In this document: positions 1 through 7,697 of the stretch, piece after piece
How positions within the stretch are numbered: position 1 is the stretch's first letter
How the letters are laid out: the number at the start of each line of letters is the position of its first letter
Assembly: GCA_950071955.1 (NCBI GenBank)
Contig: CATMOC010000129.1
Location: 1-8,663, forward strand
Length of the DNA: 8,663 nucleotides
Direction of reading: 5' to 3'
Source: an uncultured Mesorhizobium sp.
GTDB taxonomy: Bacteria > Pseudomonadota > Alphaproteobacteria > Rhizobiales > Rhizobiaceae
Translations under genes and position numbers: made by a program
Notes under the pieces: generated by a model
Told to the model about the DNA's origin: nothing
The model's database searches: none
What the model saw: only the letters and a program-made list of their open reading frames with translations

Positions 1-590
1 GTTTTGCGGATGTCGATCCGCGCGGATTCGGGCTCATGCAGCGTTCGCGCGCATACGAGGACTATTTGGACGCGGAAGCCAAGTACGATCGGCGACCCAG
101 TCTCTGGATCGAGCCGATCGGCGACTGGGGACAAGGCTCGGTCGAACTGGTCGAGATCCCAACCGACACGGAGTTCAACGACAACATCGTCGCATACTGG
201 CGGCCAGCCGCGGAGGCGAAGGAAGGTGGCCACTGGACGTTCGCCTACCGGATGCGCTGGACCAGCGATGTGACGCCCGGACCGGAAGTGCTCTACGTCG
301 CCTCGTCGCGGGCTGGAAAGAACCTCCGGCAGGAACGGCCTCTCTTCGTGCTCGATTTCGGATCGAGCGGCGAGGCTGCGATTTCCTCCGACGGGATGGA
401 ACTCCAGGTTTCGGCTTCGACGGGCAAGATCTTGAACCCGATCTTCCATGCCGGCCAGCCGACGGGCTTGTTGCGCGTCTCCTTCGAACTTGATCCCGAG
501 GGTGCGGAACTTTCCGAACTGCGGCTTCTTCTCACCAAGGCCGGGAAGCCGGCGAGCGAGACGTGGCTCTACAGATGGACCAGCGAATGA
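1..590 (+). CDS. opgG: OpgG (MdoG), periplasmic glucan biosynthesis protein, 3' part only
   Basis: This is the C-terminal 195 residues of a gene that begins before the window; the reading frame starts at base 3 and stops with TGA at 588-590. OpgG proteins are periplasmic and act with OpgH in making osmoregulated periplasmic glucans, probably in shaping or branching the beta-glucan backbone. The family is recognised from the run DPRGFGLMQR near the left edge, then RRPSLWIEP, GDWGQGSVELVEIPTD and NDNIVAYWRP, all typical of the conserved second half of OpgG/OpgD. The signal peptide and first part of the sugar-binding domain lie outside the window. The stop overlaps the start region of opgH, so the two are translated from one message and probably coupled. 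OpgD is the main alternative, but OpgG is favoured because opgH follows directly. Confidence 0.93.
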   Translation, partial: FADVDPRGFGLMQRSRAYEDYLDAEAKYDRRPSLWIEPIGDWGQGSVELVEIPTDTEFNDNIVAYWRPAAEAKEGGHWTFAYRMRWTSDVTPGPEVLYVASSRAGKNLRQERPLFVLDFGSSGEAAISSDGMELQVSASTGKILNPIFHAGQPTGLLRVSFELDPEGAELSELRLLLTKAGKPASETWLYRWTSE

Positions 591-2797
591 CACTCTTTTC
601 CGCCATGCCCAGCTATCCGGGCATGCCTCCCGAGCAGGGATTGGCGACACCGTCGCAAAACCTGCGCCAGGCGCCCGCGCGCCAGCCAGCGGCAACGCCC
701 CACTCCGTACACCTTGCACGCCTCCTGGCCTTCGGCGGGGCATTGGGACTGGGGGCATTTGGCACCTACGAGATGACGCAGGTGGTCTCCGCCGGCGGTA
801 CGACGGTGCTTGAAGGTATCATCACCGCCCTCTTCGCGATTACCTTCACCTGGATCTCCTTTGCCGCGAGCTCGGCGATCACCGGCGTATTGGTGCGGCC
901 CGACCGGCGGATGCCGACGGACAGGGGGGCGCCGGAACTCTCCAGGCGTACCGCGCTCGTCATGCCGGTCTACAACGAGAACCCCGTGGAAATTGCAGCG
1001 GCCCTACGCGTCATGGGACGCGGGCTCGCCGAAGCCGGCCGCAAGCGCAATTTCGAAATCGTCATCATCTCCGACACGTCCGATCCCGACGCATGGGTGG
1101 CCGAGACGACCGCGGTCGATCAACTGCAGCGCGCTCTGGCGGGCCTCATCCCGGTCTGGTACCGCCGCCGGTGGAACAATGACGGCAAGAAGGCCGGAAA
1201 CGTCCGCGAGTTCATCGAACGGTGGGGCGGTCGCTACGACCACTTCATCGTGCTCGACGCAGACAGCCTCATGGCGCCCTCGACCCTGATCGAGCTCGCC
1301 GCCGCGATGGAAAGCGACCCACAGATCGGCATCCTCCAGACGGTCCCAACGCTGGCCGGGGGACGCACGCTGTTCCAGCGGATGCAGCAGTTCGCAAACC
1401 GCATCTACGGCCCGGTCGTCGCCAACGGCCTTGCCGCCTGGCAGGGAGGCGACGGCAACTACTGGGGCCACAACGCCATCATCCGCACATCTGCATTCGC
1501 GCAGTGCTGCGGACTGCCCGACCTCCCCGGCCGGCAGCCGTTCGGCGGCCAGATCCTCTCGCACGATTTCGTGGAGGCCGCGCTCATGCGGCGCGCCGGC
1601 TGGAAGGTGGAGATCGCGACGGATCTTCCCGGTTCGTGGGAAGACAGCCCTCCCTCGCTGGTGGACACCGCGGTGCGCGACAGGCGCTGGGCGCAGGGCA
1701 ACCTCCAGCATCTGCGCATCATCGGCGCCAAGGGCCTGGCCTGGCCGAGCCGCGTCCATTTCTTCGCCGGCATCATGAGCTATTGCGCATCGCCGATCTG
1801 GCTCCTGCTGATCGTCGCCGGCTTCGCGCTCGCCTTGCAGGCGCATTTCGTCAAGCCGGAATATTTTCCGGACGGGTTCCAACTGTTTCCGACCTGGCCA
1901 GTCCTCGATTCGGAACGCATGATTCGCCTCTTCGTGCTGACGATGGCAGTCCTTCTTCTGCCAAAGTTCATCGGATTAACCCGCGCGCTGCTGTCTTCCC
2001 ATCTCCGGCGCAATTGCGGCGGCGGGCTGGCGCTCGTGGGGAGCGCGCTAGGCGAACTGGTGCTGTCGGCGCTCTACGCGCCGGTCATGATGGTCGTCCA
2101 CAGCCGGCACGTCTTCGAGATACTGGCTGGCAGGGACGCAGGCTGGGCGCCGCAGCGGCGCGGCCATGGCGCCATGACCTGGAGCGATGCTGTCCGCTAC
2201 CATTATGGGCACACGCTGATCGGACTCGGAACCGCCGCCGTGGCATGGATGCTCTCTCCCGGGATCCTCGCCTGGCTGGCACCGACGCTCGCGGGTCTCG
2301 TCTTGTCGGCCCCGCTGTCGTTTGCAAGCGGGAGCGAGGCGGCCGGGCGAACTCTGCGCCGGTTCAACCTGCTGCTCACGCCGGAGGAGCGATCGCCCTC
2401 GCGTATCCTGAGGGAGCATCGCGCCGCGATCGTGGACATAAATCGGCCGCTGCACGGCATCGTGGCGCTGGTACGGATGGCGTCGGTGCGCGAAGCGCAC
2501 ATGCGCTGGGCACACGAGGCGCCGAGGCGGCGCGGAAATCCGGACGCCGCCCAGCTCACTGCGACCCAGAAGCTTTCCGAAGCCGAGACTCTGGAAGAAG
2601 CCCTCTCCTGGCTGGACAAGCGCGAGCGCATGCACGTCATCAGCCAGCCGACGCTGATAGGACGGCTGATCGATCTCGATGCCCGCACGGCCCTTCGCTT
2701 TCCTGAAGCTCAGCGATCCCTGCCCGCTCAGGTCCCTTCGGCGGATTCGCAGCGCGACGACCGCGCGCTCGAGGAACTCGTCGCTAGTCCCGCCTGA
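587..2797 (+). CDS. opgH: OpgH (MdoH), membrane glucosyltransferase for periplasmic glucans
   Basis: OpgH is an inner-membrane GT2-family enzyme that takes glucose from UDP-glucose on the cytoplasmic side and builds and extrudes linear beta-1,2-glucan for OpgG. From the ATG at 587 it has 736 residues, against about 850 in E. coli; the shortfall is mainly a shorter N-terminal cytoplasmic arm. Visible GT2 motifs are MPVYNEN (126-132), ISDTSDP (161-167), the metal-binding LDADS (223-227), SHDFVEAALMRRAGW (325-339) with the catalytic-type acid, and DRRWAQGNLQ (365-374), the OpgH form of Q/RxxRW. Hydrophobic segments lie near 43-65, 76-100, 388-418, 444-467, 477-505, 541-559 and 562-580. Start choice is uncertain: GTG 563, ATG 575 and ATG 587 are in frame and none has a strong Shine-Dalgarno. 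I chose 587 because it forms the classic ATGA overlap with the opgG stop. The N-terminal SAMP stretch resembles the start of other OpgH proteins. Confidence 0.95.
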   Translation: MTLFSAMPSYPGMPPEQGLATPSQNLRQAPARQPAATPHSVHLARLLAFGGALGLGAFGTYEMTQVVSAGGTTVLEGIITALFAITFTWISFAASSAITGVLVRPDRRMPTDRGAPELSRRTALVMPVYNENPVEIAAALRVMGRGLAEAGRKRNFEIVIISDTSDPDAWVAETTAVDQLQRALAGLIPVWYRRRWNNDGKKAGNVREFIERWGGRYDHFIVLDADSLMAPSTLIELAAAMESDPQIGILQTVPTLAGGRTLFQRMQQFANRIYGPVVANGLAAWQGGDGNYWGHNAIIRTSAFAQCCGLPDLPGRQPFGGQILSHDFVEAALMRRAGWKVEIATDLPGSWEDSPPSLVDTAVRDRRWAQGNLQHLRIIGAKGLAWPSRVHFFAGIMSYCASPIWLLLIVAGFALALQAHFVKPEYFPDGFQLFPTWPVLDSERMIRLFVLTMAVLLLPKFIGLTRALLSSHLRRNCGGGLALVGSALGELVLSALYAPVMMVVHSRHVFEILAGRDAGWAPQRRGHGAMTWSDAVRYHYGHTLIGLGTAAVAWMLSPGILAWLAPTLAGLVLSAPLSFASGSEAAGRTLRRFNLLLTPEERSPSRILREHRAAIVDINRPLHGIVALVRMASVREAHMRWAHEAPRRRGNPDAAQLTATQKLSEAETLEEALSWLDKRERMHVISQPTLIGRLIDLDARTALRFPEAQRSLPAQVPSADSQRDDRALEELVASPA

Positions 2798-2863
2798 AGC
2801 GTGTCCCCCGAGAGAGGCTAGCCAGTTTCGGGCCCTGCCATATACGCAAACACACGAGCCTGA

Positions 2864-2899
2864 CGCGCGGCAACCGAATCCGATCGATCGCGCCGCGCG
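2864..2899. terminator. Inverted repeat between convergent opgH and GMC genes, possible weak terminator
   Basis: An 8-bp G+C-only inverted repeat (CGCGCGGC at 2864-2871, GCCGCGCG at 2892-2899) encloses a 20-base loop that itself carries GATCGATC. It lies in the 108-base gap where opgH and the GMC gene converge. There is no T-run on either side, so it is not a standard intrinsic terminator. It could end transcription weakly in both directions or simply be a chance GC-rich repeat. Nothing else is recognised in 2798-2905. Confidence 0.25.
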
Positions 2900-2905
2900 C
2901 TAGGT

Positions 2906-4366
2906 CTAGGTGTTGCCCCTCAGGTGATCGCCGAGCCTCAGGGCAAGCTGCACGATCGTGTAGGTCGGGTTGGCATGTCCGCTCGTAGCGAAGACGCTGC
3001 TTCCGCCCATGTAAAGATTGTCGAGCCCGTGGACCTTGCAGTCGGCATCAACGACGCCGTGCCGCGGATCGGCGCTCATGCGCGTCGTACCCATGTGGTG
3101 ATTGCCGCCCCAGACGTGGTCTACGCCGGGCGGTTCGCCATTCGACACCCAATCCGCCAGCCTCATGCGACCGATGTCATAGGTGGCCATGTCCTCTGCC
3201 GCCTTCTTGGCGGCGGTGGTCAGCGTGCGCACGTCCATGTCGGACAGCCGCCAATCGAGGGCGATGCGTCGCCAACCGAAGCGGTCCTTCTCGTCGATCA
3301 AGCGCACCCTATTTGCCGGATCGAGGGACTGTTCGCAGGCGACCATGACGTCGACGACGAGCCCGGGACATGGTGCCGGGCTTCCCGCGACCTGCGCTTC
3401 CAGCGCGGTTTCGAAGTCCACGCCGCATGCCGGGGAGGGATCGAACGCGCCGGTGAATTCGGGCGCGTTCCACTGGTCGAAGTACCCGATCCGCAGCCCG
3501 AAATTGAGGATCTTGCGCGACCGCATCATATCGGGCGTCGGCGAATAGACGAGCATAGAGGGCGGCGCCGCGCGCAGCAGCGCGCTGCCGACCGGCGCGT
3601 GGGGATGCTCCAGGAAGTAGCGTCCCACCAGATCGTGTTCGTTACCCAATCCCGCCGCGATCTGCGAATTCGCGTTGAGCAGCGCCCGGGGGTTTTCAAG
3701 TCCGCCGAGGCAGAGGACGAAGGTGCCGGCGCGGACCGTGAACGGCTCGTCGCGACCGTAGGTCCGGAAATTCGCCTCGGTCACGCGCTTGCCGTTCTCG
3801 TCGATCCGCAGGTCGACCAGGTTGGCGTTCAGGTAGGTCTCGATGTTGGCCGAGCTTTCGAGTTCTGCCCGGTACTTCTCGCCGAAGCGGGTCGTGGGGC
3901 GGCTGAAGCGAAAGAGTTGGGGCCGCAGGTCACTTCGGTCCGGGAGAACGTCAGGCGCGGCGGTTGTGGCCGGAAGGTTCAGGATGTCGTCCGCTTCGCT
4001 GGCGTACGGGTCGAGATCGGCCTTCTTGATCGGCCAGCCACTGAGCGGATTGTGCGGGCGGAGTTCGAAATCGTCCGCTTCGAGTGCGCGCGTCCATCCT
4101 CCCCAGTGGTTGGACGTGCCGCCGAAATAGCGCAGCCTGCAGCCATCCAGCGGATAATAGGGCTGGCCGGCGGTGATCCCCTCGTAGACCTCTTGCGAGG
4201 CCGGGTCGTAGTCGAAACCGCCGGCTTCGAACAATCCAACCAGCTTGCCGGCCGCGCCGAGGCGCCGCGCCAGCGTTATCCCGGCGGGACCAGCCCCCAC
4301 AATGCAGACGTCGAACGTCCGGTCCCCGAATGCGCCGGCTTCGGCAGTTTCCGCGTCGCGGATCAT
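2906..4366 (-). CDS. GMC-family FAD-dependent oxidoreductase
   Basis: A 486-residue flavoprotein of the glucose-methanol-choline family, which oxidises alcohols or sugar hydroxyls with FAD. Seen directly: the dinucleotide-binding GAGPAG at 24-29 after a hydrophobic strand, with an acidic end at E48; FGGTSNHWGG at 81-90 (FAD-contacting GMC motif); ENPRALL at 224-230; and the C-terminal catalytic region with GNHHMGTTRM (421-430) and SGHANPTYT (462-470), giving the His and His/Asn pair expected in the active site. Length and the C-terminal HHMGTTRM form resemble the large subunits of bacterial membrane-linked dehydrogenases (gluconate, fructose, glucose) more than choline or alcohol oxidases; this is judged by eye. 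There is no N-terminal signal peptide. The gene starts 6 bases after the stop of a Tat-signal mini-gene, so coupling is likely; only a weak GGAAAG lies upstream. No cytochrome c subunit is encoded in the window. The substrate cannot be told from sequence. Confidence 0.9.
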   Translation of the reverse strand: MIRDAETAEAGAFGDRTFDVCIVGAGPAGITLARRLGAAGKLVGLFEAGGFDYDPASQEVYEGITAGQPYYPLDGCRLRYFGGTSNHWGGWTRALEADDFELRPHNPLSGWPIKKADLDPYASEADDILNLPATTAAPDVLPDRSDLRPQLFRFSRPTTRFGEKYRAELESSANIETYLNANLVDLRIDENGKRVTEANFRTYGRDEPFTVRAGTFVLCLGGLENPRALLNANSQIAAGLGNEHDLVGRYFLEHPHAPVGSALLRAAPPSMLVYSPTPDMMRSRKILNFGLRIGYFDQWNAPEFTGAFDPSPACGVDFETALEAQVAGSPAPCPGLVVDVMVACEQSLDPANRVRLIDEKDRFGWRRIALDWRLSDMDVRTLTTAAKKAAEDMATYDIGRMRLADWVSNGEPPGVDHVWGGNHHMGTTRMSADPRHGVVDADCKVHGLDNLYMGGSSVFATSGHANPTYTIVQLALRLGDHLRGNT

Positions 4367-4372
4367 GACGGG

Positions 4373-4579
4373 TTACGCTTTCCGAAGATCGCTTGCGCGC
4401 AGGACCCAGCCGTCGCGCATTACCAGCTCGATCTGCTCGTCGGCGAAGCTTGGCAGCGCGGTGAAGGCAACAGGGACCACCGCGGCCGAAATCAGGAGCT
4501 GGCGCCGGGTCAGTCGTCCCTCGCCTCCGTCTGTCGAATGTGCGGGGTGGATAGCTTGGTATGTTCGATCGGGATTCAT
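4373..4579 (-). CDS. Small Tat-signal protein paired with the GMC oxidoreductase
   Basis: A 68-residue protein that is mostly signal peptide. The twin-arginine LTRRQLL motif has RR at residues 25-26, followed by a hydrophobic stretch (ISAAVVPVAF) and a likely signal-peptidase site after PSFA at residue 46. This leaves a predicted mature peptide of 22 residues, starting DEQIEL and containing GWVLRASDL. The start at 4579 is preferred because AAGAG lies 9 bases upstream; ATG 4609 and TTG 4642 are in frame but add a Cys/Arg-rich or unremarkable leader. The gene ends 6 bases before the GMC start. Small Tat-signal subunits next to GMC large subunits are known in gluconate, fructose and FAD glucose dehydrogenases, where they carry the folded flavoprotein to the periplasm, but those are over 100 residues. 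An escort role here is inference; a truncated relic of such a subunit is the alternative. Confidence 0.72.
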   Translation of the reverse strand: MNPDRTYQAIHPAHSTDGGEGRLTRRQLLISAAVVPVAFTALPSFADEQIELVMRDGWVLRASDLRKA

Positions 4580-4588
4580 GTCGGTGAG

Positions 4589-4593
4589 CTCTT
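4589..4593 (-). promoter_or_regulatory. Ribosome binding site deciding the start of the Tat-signal gene
   Basis: AAGAG on the minus strand sits 9 bases before the ATG at 4579. Neither of the two longer in-frame starts (ATG 4609, TTG 4642) has a comparable site, which is why the 68-residue form is annotated. Confidence 0.45.
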
Positions 4594-4685
4594 GGTTGCC
4601 GACGCGCATATTAGCGCCCGCCGATCGGCACGTACATCGCAATCAGCAAGGCGCCGTTCGCGTCCGGGCGCTGCGCGAACCGTGC

Positions 4686-5054
4686 CTACGCTCCCTTCTC
4701 TGCCCGATGCTGCTGCCACGGCCACCGGCCCTCGATCTCGACCTCGAGCGAGAAACTAAGGAACGTCCTGATCACCACGATCCCCGCGAGAACCGCAAGG
4801 CTGTCCAGGGTCGGATCGATCGCCACGGTGTTGATGATGTCGGCGGCGACGAGGAACTCCAGGCCGAGGAGGATCGCGCGGCCCACGTCGGCCCGGTAGT
4901 TCGCAAAGCTGTTGTCGGTTCCGTCGGGATGGAGGCGGCGCAGCAGGAAACGAGCGGTCGCCCAGGTGATGCCGAGCACGATGACGAGGATCCCGGCAAC
5001 CTCTACCGCGCGGGTGGTCCAGTGCAGCATCAGCCCCAAGACGTCCTCTTCCAT
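4686..5054 (-). CDS. DUF1622-type small integral membrane protein
   Basis: A 122-residue inner-membrane protein of unknown function. Three hydrophobic segments lie near residues 15-37, 59-77 and 86-104. The most characteristic part is the block from GRAILLGLEFLVAADII (58-74) through the conserved DPTLDSLAVL to IRTFLSFSLEVEIEGRWPW (95-113), which I recognise from memory as the DUF1622 family; this was not searched. A short charged loop (RRLHPDGTDNS) separates helix 1 from helix 2, and the C-terminal tail is polar. The start is supported by AAGGGA 7 bases upstream (5062-5067). The next gene on this strand begins 106 bases downstream, so co-transcription is possible but not shown. No biochemical role is known to me. 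Confidence 0.85.
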   Translation of the reverse strand: MEEDVLGLMLHWTTRAVEVAGILVIVLGITWATARFLLRRLHPDGTDNSFANYRADVGRAILLGLEFLVAADIINTVAIDPTLDSLAVLAGIVVIRTFLSFSLEVEIEGRWPWQQHRAEKGA

Positions 5055-5061
5055 CGGGAGT

Positions 5062-5067
5062 TCCCTT
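5062..5067 (-). promoter_or_regulatory. Ribosome binding site of the DUF1622 gene
   Basis: AAGGGA on the minus strand, inside the purine-rich run GAAGGAAAGGGAA, lies 7 bases before the ATG at 5054 and fixes that start. Confidence 0.6.
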
Positions 5068-5385
5068 TCCTTCTACGGTCGCGTCCGCCGATCCTGCGCA
5101 CTCTTCCTATCGTACCGCCGATGCGGCCGCGATCATCCCACACGCCGGGGTCGAGGTAGCCGCCGGGGCGAACTTGCCAGCCGGAACGGCGCCTCTACGA
5201 TATCCTCGGCCAATGGGCGAGGACCTCCCCGGTTCCCGCACTTCAACCTGCGCTGAAAACGCCAAGCGGTCCGCAGGCCAACCCGTGTCTCGCCATGTCG
5301 AACTCCGGTTAATCCGCGTTCCCAATACACCAGGCGCCGCGATGTTCCGGAATGCAGCGCGCCGCGGCGGTAACCATTCCCGGGA
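5068..5385. other. Non-coding stretch between DUF1622 and the groEL terminator
   Basis: About 320 bases without a convincing gene. The open frames here give Arg/Pro/Ser-rich proteins of low complexity with no good ribosome binding site. I looked on the minus strand for a sigma-70-type promoter or a GGAAC-N16/17-CGTT general-stress promoter for the DUF1622 gene and found none that fits well. GGAAC occurs more than once but without a proper partner. A 10-bp palindrome TTCCCGGGAA lies at 5377-5386, next to the terminator. Confidence 0.5.
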
Positions 5386-5418
5386 ACAAAAAGCCCGCGC
5401 TCCTCGCGGAGCGCGGGC
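5386..5418 (-). terminator. Intrinsic terminator of the groESL operon
   Basis: A perfect 11-bp G+C-rich stem (5393-5403 pairing with 5408-5418) with a 4-base loop, followed on the minus strand by TTTTTGTT (5385-5392). It lies 26 bases after the groEL stop, oriented to end groESL transcription. This is the clearest terminator in the window. Confidence 0.92.
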
Positions 5419-5444
5419 GATCTTCAGGCCGGTGAAATGCGGTT

Positions 5445-7085
<1,641 letters not shown>

Positions 7086-7123
7086 CTAGGCAGCTTTCAT
7101 TGACTGTTGGTCTTGCGAAGCCG

Positions 7124-7438
7124 TCAGGCGGCCTTCTTGAGCGAAGCGGCAGCTTCGATGATGCCCATCACGTCGCTCTCCTTCATGATGAGCAGGTCCT
7201 CGCCGTCGAGCCTGATCTCGGTGCCGGACCACTTCCCGAACAGGATCCGGTCGCCGACCTTGACGTCGAGCGGCTGGACCTGCCCCTTATCGTCGCGCCC
7301 GCCGGGACCCGCGGCGATGACCTCGCCTTCCATCGGCTTTTCCTTGGCGGTGTCGGGGATGATGATGCCGCCGGCCGTCTTCTCTTCGGCCTCGATTCGG
7401 CGGACCAGGATGCGGTCGTGCAGGGGACGGAACGTCAT
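7124..7438 (-). CDS. groES: GroES, 10-kDa co-chaperonin
   Basis: The 104-residue heptameric lid of the GroEL chamber. It opens with [12 protein letters not shown] (3-14), followed by the mobile-loop region [18 protein letters not shown] (18-35) whose GGIII segment contacts GroEL. Then come GEVIAAGPG (38-46), [15 protein letters not shown] (61-75) and the family's usual C-terminal [14 protein letters not shown] (81-94). The open frame extends further upstream, to 7528. The ATG at 7438 is chosen because GAGGAG lies 6 bases before it and the GroES domain begins exactly there. It is the first gene of the groESL operon, with a leader of about 150 bases to the CIRCE-like palindrome. Confidence 0.98.
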   Translation of the reverse strand: MTFRPLHDRILVRRIEAEEKTAGGIIIPDTAKEKPMEGEVIAAGPGGRDDKGQVQPLDVKVGDRILFGKWSGTEIRLDGEDLLIMKESDVMGIIEAAASLKKAA

Positions 7439-7444
7439 GTCTTT

Positions 7445-7450
7445 CTCCTC
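7445..7450 (-). promoter_or_regulatory. Ribosome binding site of groES
   Basis: GAGGAG on the minus strand with a 6-base spacer to the ATG at 7438. It decides against the longer open frame that extends to 7528. Confidence 0.8.
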
Positions 7451-7485
7451 ATGGGACAAACAGATTGAGAGGTTCCACCACTCCC

Positions 7486-7497
7486 GACACATGTGTC
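7486..7497. repeat. 12-bp palindrome in the groES leader
   Basis: GACACATGTGTC is a perfect 12-bp palindrome about 48 bases upstream of the groES ATG, inside the probable untranslated leader. It could be an extra operator or an mRNA hairpin, or chance. No known binding protein is claimed. Confidence 0.4.
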
Positions 7498-7539
7498 CGG
7501 AGCGGGGTGCGCGACCCTTCAGCGGCATCGCGCGCGGGT

Positions 7540-7568
7540 GATCTATTTTGAGGTTCTTCCACTTTCAA
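7540..7568 (-). promoter_or_regulatory. Candidate groESL promoter
   Basis: On the minus strand CTTGAAA (7563-7569) gives a good -35, matching both RpoH-type CTTGAA and sigma-70 TTGAAA. A 17-base spacer leads to TAGATC (7540-7545), a poor -10 match (3 of 6). Transcription from here would give a leader of roughly 95 bases. The site lies downstream of the CIRCE-like palindrome, which is not the usual order, so either it is not the real promoter or an unrecognised one lies upstream of the palindrome. Confidence 0.3.
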
Positions 7569-7585
7569 GAGGTCGCCGCGAAAAT

Positions 7586-7613
7586 TTTGGCACTCTCGCG
7601 CGAGAGTGCCAAA
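7586..7613. promoter_or_regulatory. CIRCE-like operator of groESL (HrcA site)
   Basis: The arms TTGGCACTC (7587-7595) and GAGTGCCAA (7604-7612) match the CIRCE inverted repeat bound by the heat-shock repressor HrcA before groE operons in many bacteria. It lies 148 bases upstream of groES. The spacer TCGCGCGA is 8 bases, not the usual 9, and is itself symmetric, so 7586-7613 is one unbroken 28-bp palindrome. Identification rests on arm sequence and position; hrcA is not in the window. Confidence 0.85.
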
Positions 7614-7675
7614 GCACCCCTTGAAGGGAAGCAGGAATGGCCGGTTCGCTCGCGTTCGGCGCCGGCTTTCTCCGG

Positions 7676-7697
7676 AAAACGCTGCGCCTTCAGCGCT
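7676..7697 (-). terminator. Possible weak terminator after the 72-residue protein gene
   Basis: On the minus strand AGCGCT (7692-7697) can pair with AGCGTT (7678-7683), a 6-bp stem with one G-U pair and an 8-base loop, followed by a run of four T that begins inside the stem. It overlaps the stop codon at 7690-7692. It would help insulate groESL from upstream transcription, but the stem is weak. Confidence 0.3.

Noticed and set aside
1004..1882. A 292-codon minus-strand open frame inside opgH.
   Set aside because: It is an antisense shadow with no ribosome binding site or domain signature.
1222..2706. A 494-codon open frame in another plus-strand frame of opgH.
   Set aside because: Its product is extremely Arg/Ala-rich and has no motifs, while the opgH frame carries all GT2 motifs and membrane segments.
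2924..4759. A 611-codon plus-strand open frame opposite the GMC and Tat-signal genes.
   Set aside because: It is antisense to a gene with clear FAD and active-site motifs. Its product is Arg/Val/Asp-rich with no recognisable domain, as expected for an antisense frame in G+C-rich DNA.
5107..5330. Two overlapping minus-strand open frames of about 65-72 codons between DUF1622 and groEL.
   Set aside because: Low-complexity Arg/Ala/Pro composition, no convincing ribosome binding site and no family resemblance.
5200..5390. GGAAC boxes that could be the -35 of general-stress (EcfG-type) promoters for the DUF1622 gene.
   Set aside because: No CGTT-like -10 lies at the required 16-17 base spacing on the minus strand.
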